This document shows positions 33,659-44,125 of a stretch of 64,000 nucleotides of DNA, one piece after another (position 1 is the stretch's first letter; each line of letters opens with the position of its first letter). The stretch is from assembly GCA_963576785.1 (NCBI GenBank), contig OY756142.1:2170001-2234000 (forward strand), in the 5' to 3' direction. The position numbers and the translations under genes are program-made. The notes under the pieces were generated by a model. It was not told the DNA's origin. It ran no database searches and worked only from the letters and a program-made list of their open reading frames with translations. This DNA comes from Chlorophyllum brunneum (Eukaryota; Basidiomycota; Agaricomycetes; Agaricales; Agaricaceae).

Positions 33659-36049
33659 ATGCCAGTTCCTGTTCCCCGCTTCTCCAAACCGCCTTCTCAC
33701 CCCGTCATCAAGCACAAGCAGTCTCCACCTCAGGTCGCTGATCTTCAGTCGCTTTCGAGCTCTCTTCCTCCCTGTCCTAAGGGTCCTCCTCCCTCGTTTG
33801 GTACTCGCGAGGAGTGGATCAAGTCTCTCCCAGCTTGGCGTAGAGACAAGCCACGCCGCATCTGGGAGGACGACCCACGTTCTGTTGATTATCCTTCTGA
33901 ACAGGGTTTTCCACAGGGGTTGACCGCCGCGGGCAACGCGCCGGTTATTAAAGGAGCTCACGCTGAAGCGTGTCTTCCGCCCTTGTATTCCTTGTTCAGC
34001 CGACTTGCGCCCACCCGCTGCGTTTTGGATGACGACGACGACGACGACATGGGCTCGGATTGTTCCATGGATCACAGTCATCTTGATAACCAGAGCCAAT
34101 GGACAGCCAGTTCTCCTGCACAAGAGATAGAAGATTTCGACATTGTCAGTATCCTCGGCCAAAATCACGATGGTCACCCTTTAAACACTTCTGTCCTCAA
34201 TCGCCCCTCGCGTGAACACGGTACTTCCTCGCCTGTTTATGACGACCGATCTCCGGAAGAACCTGTTTCGAGTCCTTTGGGACCCGTTACTCCGTTCGGC
34301 GTTTTCGTGGATCGTGCTGTGGCTGACGCACATGTATATCCTTCCTGTGGGAAAACTTACCCAACGGAGACCGCCGCGCAAGTATCTGCTTTCGAGGAGC
34401 TAGGAGATGGCAGCCACCGCGCTCTTGCCCCTTTAACTCTCAATACATATGGTGATGTTCCTAAGGGGCCCATCCCCACAGCTGAGAATGCCACTTCGTC
34501 TATCAACGCTCAGTACAAGAAGCTCGCGGAACCTCTTGCTAACTGGGTTGCCGATTACGTATGGAGAGTTTGTACAAATGGCCTTAGTTTGCCCGCACCT
34601 TTTGTTGCTCATCCGTAAGTTCATTTTACATCTGTATAGCACACATGATCGGCTGACTCATTCCATATCACAGGTATTCTCCCATACAATATGCTGCGTC
34701 ACCACCTCCGTATCTCGCCGTATCAGTCCATTCCTTGTTACTGTCGACCTTACTACAGCCCTCGGCGATCTTTCTAGCCATCTGGTACATCATCCGCCTT
34801 CCTGTCCAGTTTGGATCTGTTTCGCTCGGCCCCGAATATAGTAAGGGAGCCGCTTTTCGTGCTGCTCTGTTAGGAGATCCGTCATGGGGTTCCGATAGGT
34901 GTGGTATGGAAACTAGTGCTCCTTTCCGTCTCGTCGTCCTTGGATGTATGCTGGCAAATAAATGGTTGGATGATCACACTTTTTCGAACAAGACATGGTA
35001 AGCACCCGTCTACGCTGACAAACCCCCTTGGTACTCAGATATTTTTCAGGCATTCTATCTCTAACGTTCCAATTCCTGTTTTGAACAAACTGGAGGCTTT
35101 GGCATTGGATGCCTTTGCCTACGACTTGTCTGTTCCTGGAAGTGATTGGTCTCAGTGGCTCGGTCATCTCGTGTCCTATCACAAGTCGCTTTCGTCTCCC
35201 GGTCATCCCCAACCTATTTCTCGTCCAGGCTCTAATCCTCATGGCATTATCCGCAAAACCATTGAGGAGGTCGCAGAAGCCTCAGGCCACTCTGCCCTCA
35301 CCGCTGATCTTCCCCAGCCAGTTTTTATTGGTTTAGAGGAACGTCGCCGGGAGAAGCTGGAGAAGGAAATACAGGCCAGCGAAGTTCTTGAAATTGACCT
35401 TGACGAGGATGGACCTCTTCGTGAGGAGTACGTTCCAAGGCGTCGTTCTGTTCGTAACTCGAGAACGAGCGAGGCTTCTGTACCCTCTCGTGTCAACGAG
35501 AATGTTTGGGACCGTGCCAACGCTGAGGCTGCTAAGCAACTCCCCCCACCCGCTAAATGGAGCCCTGCTGGTGATGAGCCCATTCTTCGGGATCGTAACC
35601 GTGTCAGTGGTCATTACGTTGCAGTCCAAGCCCCTCACATTGTGTCGTATCCATTGGCCTACCATCAGCCTCATGATATGGCCTACAATCCTAGCTGGAA
35701 TATTGCAGTTTATGTCCCTCCCAAGCCTCCTCACGGCTATCTCCATGACTTTCCCCTTATCCACCAGGTGCCGCAAAATGCATATAGCTATCCCTATGTG
35801 CCTCCTATTCCGCTTTCCCACTCTCGCTCTCAGTCACTTTCCTACAATCAGGACAACTATCAAATGCGCAACCACGCGCGTTCGTATTCACAGTCGATCT
35901 TTGAGTACCGTTGCAGTGACATCCGTATGACAGTCAATGAGCACGGGCATATCGAACCCGAGTCACAATGGCCTAATGGATATGCGTACTCTGCTGTTCC
36001 TCCGTTTGGACCTATCCCTGCCCTACAGACAGCGTGGTTGCATACCTAA
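33659..36049 (+). CDS. Cyclin-box protein (Pcl/Pho80-like)
   Basis: Exons 33659..34614, 34674..34997 and 35050..36049 (759 residues), introns 59 and 52 nt, both in phase 2. The central part from about residue 345 to 470 has the helical pattern of a cyclin N-terminal domain (YLAVSVHSLLLSTLLQPS, FRLVVLGCMLANKWLDDHTF, then PVLNKLEALALDAFAYDLSV). This is the pattern of fungal cyclins that pair with Pho85-type or related kinases. The first 300 residues and the last 250 are disordered. The N-terminal part has a run of seven Asp (DDDDDDDM) near 34030. The C-terminal half is rich in Pro, Tyr and His with many SYP and SRSQS segments. A cyclin role is inferred from the box only; the partner kinase is unknown. 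The ATG at 33659 was chosen because the frame upstream looks like a leader. Confidence 0.78.
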
Positions 36050-37299
36050 GTTCGGTCAAGCTTTTAATCGTCCCGGTCAACCTTACAGGGGCGACACAGA
36101 CTCTCAAGACCCATAGATTTCGACCTTCTCTTCTCGTCTGTTTCTCATTTATCATCGCTACACTACACTCGACCACACTCGATGGATTCGTGGTCTATTT
36201 TCGGTTTTCTCTGTCTTGCCATATGGCGTGTACTATCTCCCGTTACCCTGTGAATATCGGTTTCGTCATCTGCTGTTTCTGTTCGCCTGTTTTCATAGCA
36301 TCTCCGGTTCTTCCTGTTCTGCGACATACATCTGTCTGACAATGGGATCCACGGACCGTTTCTCGCCAACCGGATGCATCACCAACATTCTTCCTCTCCA
36401 TCACCAACACCTAGTTATCACCATCCTCCCCTTGTTGCACAGGGGCCCTTCGATGGGTATAGGAAAGCTAGGGTGCACCCTCATACACGTCTGCAAGAGC
36501 AATCCCCACCCAAGGTACTATTCCATACGTGGCCTAGCTCTTTTCTCGCCCGATTTGTTGGGATGCCTTTTTGGACTCTTTCATTCCGGCCTTGGTCCAC
36601 CGAGCCTGGTATTTATGATTCATCAATCGTCAATTAATTGTGTTGTGTTTCTTTGAACGGCCACTACATCTGGCCTGTCACTCATCTTTCCCCAACCATT
36701 ATCAAGGATACTTTTTGCTGTCCGTCATTTCCAATCGAGGCACATCTTATTATCCTACCTCTATAACATTTACGTATATAAATACCAAAAAACTTCCACT
36801 TCCCTCTCCTGCCTTTTCTCCCTCGCTTCATCTCTCAACCACTTGACCTTAATTCCGGTCTTTTCCTGTAGCTGTGGCCTCGTACGTCCTTGCCACCAGT
36901 TTACGATCTATTTTTTCATACCCGATACGCCCTTCCCCTGTGTCATCCATTCCGACGTTCTGCTCTGTCATTTACTCCGCTTCGGTTCCGCAGTTTTCCG
37001 TAGGTAAGTAGATATGCGTAGCTACGTTTGTGTTCGGCTCTTTACTCGGATATGGTCGCTATACATTGTTCTGTTTCCATCTTCTACTTTTGTGACGTCT
37101 CGTACCGCTGTGTCGGGCAAATGGTCAACGATGTACCTTCAGGTATACGACTTATCTTCCAGTACTTATCCAGGGGTACATCCTCTTCGACCAATGTTGA
37201 GCATACATGTAACAATCAATTTGTTATTTCGGCTTCTAGCCGTATTCTAATCGTGGTCCAAATGCGATCGGAAGGGAAGTAAAGAGAATACAATGTTGT
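36050..37299. other. Convergent intergenic region with an unexplained TATA/CT-rich element
   Basis: 1.25 kb between the cyclin-like stop and the UBA1 stop, far longer than the other convergent gaps here. It contains a plus-strand TATA box at 36777 followed by a pyrimidine-rich stretch, but no downstream coding region could be found before UBA1. Confidence 0.55.
36777..36786 (+). promoter_or_regulatory. TATA-like element with CT-rich downstream tract, no coding gene
   Basis: TATATAAATA, then about 50 nt almost free of G (36793 to 36842). This resembles the core promoter of strongly expressed genes, yet no open frame with coding character follows on this strand. Confidence 0.35.
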
Positions 37300-40200
37300 T
37301 TAAATGCGAACGACAAGGAACGGTACCTATGAGAAAGGTTCATTTAGTCAACGCAGATCTTCAATAGAGATCATAGGCCCATTACCTCAACATCCTCGCC
37401 TTCCTCGTCAGAGACCATGATCTCGGTAACTAGCTGTTTGACATGTGGTGGAATGGGCTTCTTGCTGACAAGCTCAACGAGGTTACTGAACTTCAATGGT
37501 AGGCGTTCGTCACTCTATGTCAAGAATTTATTCATTAGCGCCAGGGCCGAGTAATACACCCAAAGTCAAACAGACCTTCTTCTTGCCGATGAATGAGCTC
37601 CACAACATGCTGACTCCCTGGCTGACCATTCCAACCTCGAGATTATGGTTAGTGCGGAACCATTCCATTATATCCCGGAGCGTTGGGTTATTATCGAATA
37701 CGAAGCGGTCCCAGAGCGTCCACTCCGTGTTACCATACTTGTGTTTGGGTGCAGCTATGGGTTCCGAGAAGCCAAAGAAAGGTAGAGCAAGATTAACGAA
37801 GCCGTTCTTATAGTGTTCCAGTTCCCTCTTGCCATCAATAACTTTGAAGAGCTCAAGACAGACGAGGCCAGTAACAAGGGAGGTCGTTGTCGCGATCGCA
37901 GGAATGATCTTGCCAGCGATTTGCTTGGTCGTGTGTCGATCTGCTGGGTTGATGCCATAGTTCAGGGCACGCAGGTTGGAGGCGGCAGTGATGAAGTCGA
38001 TATGGTGGTTTGTGTCATCATCCTTTTCAAATTCAACCGGCGTTAATCGGTAGCCAGCCAATGAAGATGGCGCTGGTAGCTTGGCGACGAGAGCCTCGGT
38101 GTCGTCATCTGCAAAACTGTTAGCCAAAAAGTCAAATTGATGACGAGCAACCTACCTAGACCTGAAGCTTGCCCCTGTTGAGGTACGGGATCGTTGTCGT
38201 TGATTTGAATCTTCACACCACTCTTAGGAGCGAACTCAGGGACAATGACGGCATCAGCAATCTTGCGGAAGAGAGCAGTGTCTGTGTCACCCCGAAGTCC
38301 ATAGTTGAATGCATGAAGATTGGCAGCAGCGATTATGTACGCGAGGTGCGTGGGCTAGAATGGCGTCGGCTACTGGACGTGAATGTACATTGTGAATCAT
38401 AACTTACATCACTCGAGTTGAACGAGAGCGGATCGGGAGCCCTCTTGGGTCCGCTCCAAAATGGCTGGCCAGTACTCGTGACGGCGTCCTTGGGTAGGCT
38501 GAACAAGAGTTGTCGAATGTCGTTATTGTAATCGCGTTCGAACTGTAGCCGTGCCCAGGCAATGCATTCCTCGAATGTCAAGGGCTTGTTGGTAACAAGG
38601 AAGGAAACTAGTTGCTCAATTTGCTCCTTCTGCTGACCAGAGTATTTGAGATTACTCTCAAGGTAATTGGGCTCGGAGAGGTAGGCATTGACCGCTTGCG
38701 GGGGCTTCACGAAGAGGCTGTCAAATTGCATGCGACTCCACTGGGATAAACATCAGTGAGGATACAAAAGAGTTTGGGCTGCGACACACTTCGATGGTGT
38801 GGTTAATAGCATTGGGGAAGTTCTTAATCGTGCAAGAGGGTGTCTCTTTCTCTGGAGGATCTTGCGAAGAGGCATATGATTCCGTTAAATCGGGAATGAC
38901 GACTTGAACGTTGCCCTTGGTACCGAGAGTACCAGAATCTAGTAGAGGTTTTCTATAGAACACACAGCGTTGGTCCATATACAGGCCTGGAACGTTCTTT
39001 AAGCTTGAGTCGGCGATGGGATTGGCTTACTTACGAGCTTTGATATTATCAAGAGCATTAGTCACAGTATCTATACCGTCAAAGAAGGCCTCGTCGTAGA
39101 TATCTATGATATTTCATTACTCTTATATCAGGCAGTGCATCCATAACGACTCACTCTCGGTATCAGGACCAACCGGTTCTTGCTTGGCGATGATCTTCCC
39201 AGAAAGATCGGGGTTCATATCGGCCACAGCCGAGGCAGCGACCTCGGACTTGAACTTGCCCAGGTCCTTAGCTCTAAACAAGAACTGTCGATTGAGATTA
39301 GACTTCTCAATAGTGTCCAGATCTGTGACGTGGATGATGCCCTTGGGGCCGGATGCGAGACCAATCATGCTCCAATTCTTGAGCATCTCGCAACCAATGG
39401 CGCCAGCACCAACCAGAAACTCGCGGAAGTTGGCGATCTTTGCTTGGAACGATTTACCAAACACAGCGATCTGAGCATCATACCTTGACCCCACAGGCTG
39501 AACGTCAGCCTCAGTGGGCACCTCCGTTGGCAGAGACTCTAGAGAATCGAAGTACATATTCTGAACCATGGGGTGGAACTTGGCGGAGCAAGCCTTGAGA
39601 ACTTCTTGGGCAACGAACCCACCAATGACAGCATTCATGGGCGCAAGGTCACCAGATGCTTGATAGGCGAGTTCTGTTAGAGTCTTCTCGTCGGCATCGG
39701 CATCAATCTTCTTGGCGAGAGCCACGACCTCTGCAGCATCTTCAGCATTTCTAGGTCGTGGGAGCTTGCCTTTATTTTGACGGAATTGAGAGAGGGCTTG
39801 AAACCCAGCATGGAGTGCTGGAGGACGGTCAAATTTGGCGAAGTCTGTTATGAAGTATTCTGGATCCTTCAGTGCCTCCCGCAACGATTTCTAGTTGCGA
39901 AACTGAGCGTGTAATTACGTGGGATATAGTCTGTTATACTCACGAAGTCGATGATCCTAGGCATCTTGACCTGTGTGAAGATACCACCTGTTTTGTAGTT
40001 CTGGAAGCCAGAGGTATCGCCGATCGAGAATGTATAGGGCCCTTTAACGGAAATCTTTCGGGGTTCGCAATTATTTAGCTCCACCATGCCTTGTACCTCG
40101 GTGAAGGTCACAAAGTCACCATCTTCCAGTCCGTGGCGCGTCTCATCCAAACACGTTACGAGACCCTCTTTGTCCTGTACATCGTTTTCAATGCCAGCAA

Positions 40201-41146
40201 ACCCGAGAAAGGATCTAGTGGGTGCACCTTTTCGACAGAGACAATCATACCAGACAAGGGTTGTTCTCCCGTGGTATCCAAGCAGGTGAATCGAGGTCCG
40301 AAGTCATTGAAGACAGATCTGGGTATTATCAGTCGGATAGGTGATAGGGCAACATGAAGATGATCGACTCACCCGAATAGCCCACGAGTCTCAGCAGCAA
40401 TGAAATGTACGCCATTCTGATGCGTCCAATTATTGATTTCCAATTGCTTTCCTAGCGAGATTCCACACAGCACCACAGCCTAAACACAAACTAGTTAGAT
40501 ATAGAACACAAAAGAATTAGTGGTAGGAGCGCACTTGGAACCCTTGAATCAAGTCAACGCTGATCTGCTGTCCAGCCTGACCTCCCAGATCTCGCACAGG
40601 AACATAGGCGTTGAGCTCAGCGAGACGAGGGAGAGTAGCCGCAGCTCGCGGCTTGCCGGTGTCCTCTTGACGGAGGAAAAACTATGACATTCGGGTATTG
40701 TCAAAGCTGTTGTGAAGGAGACAATAATCCTTACCTGGGAGGACAGATCCTGTAAAGTAACGGGCTCGGGGTCGTAGATTGTCACAGACTTGACGCCAGC
40801 AAGGACAATATTCTTGGCTGAGAGCGTCTCGTCAGATATTCTCTTAAATTACAGTGTTTCTAAGCTTACCGATTTCCACGCCCAATCCTTGCAGACCTAC
40901 GATCAAGACGTTGGATGCTGCCATCCGCTTCATGGCTGATCATAAAAACTGAGTCATCTCATGTAACCACGATATAGCAAATTCGCGTACCTTCGTGTCC
41001 AAGAACGTAACTAGTCAATTTTCAAGTTTAGCAGGTGATTCAGGACAACGGCGAGATGACAATTACAGTTGACGCGAATACAAGCCCTCATCGATAGCTG
41101 CCTCGTCGATATCCATCTGCTGTCCAAGACTTGGAGGTGCAGCCAT
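37300..41146 (-). CDS. UBA1: Ubiquitin-activating enzyme E1
   Basis: Sixteen exons (minus): 41146..41067, 41010..40991, 40935..40870, 40817..40735, 40681..40535, 40479..40373, 40318..40228, 40174..39944, 39890..39155, 39103..39035, 38986..38790, 38740..38408, 38354..38156, 38108..37576, 37514..37386, 37326..37300 (1015 residues, the usual E1 length). The enzyme adenylates ubiquitin and carries it as a thioester to E2 enzymes, in cytosol and nucleus. The N-terminal inactive adenylation half has [12 protein letters not shown]. The active half has the ATP-binding [13 protein letters not shown] and [16 protein letters not shown]. The catalytic Cys is C595 in [10 protein letters not shown]. The C-terminal ubiquitin-fold domain ends [12 protein letters not shown]. 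Exon 2 is 20 nt and the last exon 27 nt. All phases agree. Confidence 0.95.
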
Positions 41147-41458
41147 TGTAATCGTCGTGTTTCCTACTCCTGTAATATGTATATCAAGGGTGGATTGGAG
41201 AGGGTGACGCAGTAGTGGGTTGAGGAGATAACTCCAAGCTGTGGAACACCACCGCCGAGAGCGCGATGGTAATATATTGGCACGTGATGATCATCTATGA
41301 CTAATACATAAATGAGGTTGGAGCCTATGCCTGCCTACGATCGGCCAACTTCACCATCGAAAGTGCCAGCTCGCAGAGGAAATTCATAATCGTAACATAA
41401 CATTAGATTACACTTGCCGTCTGTCGTGGAGGCAATATACAAAAGTGAAAGGAGTACA
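41147..41458. other. Intergenic, UBA1 promoter and cactin 3' UTR
   Basis: 312 bp between two minus-strand genes. Nothing else recognised. Confidence 0.45.
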
Positions 41459-43910
41459 TTACTTCCGATAGAACTGAGAGAACATTCGTCAGTCCAAGTA
41501 GTACAACAACCTGAAGGCACCTACATTGCGTCTGAAATTAAACCAGAGTGATAAGCAACCCCGATCAAAAGCACTTCTAAAGCCTCTGTGGTATAAAGTG
41601 AGTTTTCGTTAGCGACAGAAAAAGCGGAAACACATACCGCTTGTGAGAGAACTCCCATTCTCGATTGACTATGCGGAATGCGACATCCTCGTAGGGCGGT
41701 CCGGCGCTAAAATGCAGTAGAACAGTTTCATCGTTTCCTGACTCCTTAACAATTTTATAGGTAGGTGCTTTAGACTTGTCAATGAGATCCGGGTAGAAGA
41801 TATTGAATTTATATCCTTGAACGACTTTGGGAGGTGGATTATCGACGCTGGAGAAATGTGTCGGTATGAATACACGCGAAATGGGCAAAAATCCACGCAC
41901 TCATAGTGTGTTTGGTTATACTTGTTCCATTCGTAGCCTGTGTGAACACGATTGAAGTAGCGAGGCTTTCGAGGTCGATATTTGTCTTCCCAATTGTAGC
42001 TCGTCGTACGGGTAATATTCTCCTCGAGATTGAACAATTCTTCTTCTTCGTCCAATTCTCTTTCAGCCTCTGCACGATACAAAGCTTCAGAGGCAAGATC
42101 CACATTTCCAGTCGTATCCTCGACTTGGACTTCGACAGACTGCTGTGTAGCTTTTGGAACGTAACGAGTGGCGGCGACAGCACGGCGTTGCTGTATCTGC
42201 AAAAAGTAAAATTGAAAAAATAAGCACGTCTTCAACTTGCCCTAACTGAAATTAGCCTACGATGTTGCGATGATCCTCTGCAGCAGAAATGATGTCGGCC
42301 TCCCGCTCTTCTCCGCGCAACTTGGTGATGTCGATCAACTTGGGGCTCATAGCTCTATCATATGGTTCGACCTCTTCGGGGGCCTCGTCAATATCCTTAC
42401 CGTCAGCAGGCACAGCAGGACCACTTGGCCTTTTGGAAGCTGCAGTGACGACGCCTGCGAGAAGTTCCTCCTGAGCCTGCAATGCTTCATCACGCTGCCG
42501 CTTCCTGAGCTGTTCAAGGCGGTTGCGGACAACGACTTCATGGAAACTCTTGAGCTTAGCCTGAGAAAGAATAAGCACTTCATGGCAGCCTGATTGTTGA
42601 GAAGACATCTACCTTTGCCTTCCAGACTAGCAGCTTCTGCAAGAGATTCTCCCAGTAGTCGGTGTCAATGGGCTCACCGCTAGTCAGCTTATCTTGAATT
42701 TTCCTCTGCAACGAGGCCAGATCGTCATAGGACTTTCCAGCCAAGAGAGCGGTCACCTCGTTTTCAACAGCGGCGGCAGCTTCGAAACCCATGCGGTCAT
42801 TAGCTTTTATCCTCTCAAGGCGATCTTTGCAGACGACCATCATGTTCTAAGGGCGCAGTCAGTCGTAGATTTCCAGAGGGAGGAGCTCACTTACGGTCCA
42901 GAAATCTATGTGTGTTGGGTCGTTCTCAAGAGCGAGGTATTTTTCAATGTCATCATGGAGTTCATCAATTTGTTGGGTAGTGAGATTCTGGAGAGGGTAG
43001 TGAGTCCCTCGTGTGTCGCAAGGTGAAAGAAAAGGGCATACGTCAAATATCTTGTACGGCTCATCTAAATCAATCTCAAGGCCGGCAGCTTCGTCGTCGT
43101 TAGCCTCGTCTTGGGATGTATGAGGATTGACGTATTTCAGATTCAAGGCAAGAAAGTCAATGGCCTTGGCCCGCTTCTCTTTGATGCGAATGGTAGCCCT
43201 CTTCCTCTCCTGTTCCAACTGAAAATCACCCTCTTTTGAAAGCCATTCAGACATCTGCGCAGAGTCTTGTAGACGCTGCATGCGTAACTCTTCCTCCTCT
43301 CGCAACCTCTGCTCCTCTTCCCTCTGAGCCCTTCGTCTGTTCAACCGCTCCAATTCCTCTTTGGCTTCCTGGCGTCGGAGAGCATCTCGTCTTTGCGCCT
43401 CGACAAGGGTCAAGCCTTGTTTTCGTTCCTTTTCTGTCTTTTTGTGCCAACGGAATTGCTGGTTAAGGTTGACGTCGTGGAAGGGATTGTCGGTTGCGCT
43501 ATATGCACTAAGTTCTGCAACTTGGCGGGCCTCTTCTTCCTCCCTTGTGCGTTTCTTCTCCGCCTTTCTAGCCTTTCTGTCTTCAGATCTGTCCCTCTTC
43601 CGCCTAAAAAGTCGTTGGTTGACTGGAAACCTAGGAAAATAGTAAGTACTCACTTCTTGTCCTTCCTCTCCCTACTTCCTTCCCGGCTCCTGCTCCTTTC
43701 CCTGCCCCTTTTACGCCTAGAGGACTCTCCCAAATCACTGCCATCATCCCGTCTCTCCCTACTCCTGCTCCTGTAACGTTTGGAGCGGAAGGTGTCGTCG
43801 TCATCATCATGTTTATATAGCCTCTTTTCTTGTCTGGATGAGCGATGTTCTCGCTCATCACGGACTGAGTCATCATACCTGGACCTCGAATGCGAATCAT
43901 GATGACCCAT
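41459..43910 (-). CDS. CACTIN: Cactin, pre-mRNA splicing factor
   Basis: Nine exons (minus): 43910..43654, 43603..43042, 42987..42895, 42846..42613, 42560..42261, 42196..41901, 41847..41638, 41585..41525, 41473..41459 (675 residues). Cactin associates with the late spliceosome and is needed for correct splicing and telomere maintenance in fission yeast. The N-terminus is an RS-like region (SRSRERR, KRGRERSRSR). Next comes a charged coiled coil and the conserved middle (NPFHDVNLNQQFRWHKK, EWLSKEGDFQLE, HIDFWTNMMVVCKDRLE). The C-terminal cactin domain has YNWEDKYRPRKPRYFNRVHT and GYKFNIFYPDLIDKSKAP and ends SLWFNFRRNFYRK, the family ending. The final exon is only 15 nt. It is divergent to the ClpX gene with 215 bp between starts. 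Confidence 0.93.
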
Positions 43911-44125
43911 GGCGTCTATGTTGTTAGAGCGTGTGTAAGAGTGAAGACCAGAGTTGTGGCAGGAGAAGAAAAGTGTTTGGTCTGGATTGTTTGCCTATTC
44001 TGACGCTGAGCTGGTTTATGCCACTTCAGGTCGCAGCCGCCTCGCTTCTCCACCTCTCCCTCTGTTACCTCGATCTGGTCTGAGCGTTGTATATTGGAAT
44101 CTATACCCTCCCCTCGACTCCATTT
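43911..44125. promoter_or_regulatory. Divergent promoter region, cactin / ClpX
   Basis: 215 bp between the two start codons. No clear TATA box; the plus side is CT-rich from about 44040. Probably a shared bidirectional promoter. Confidence 0.45.
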
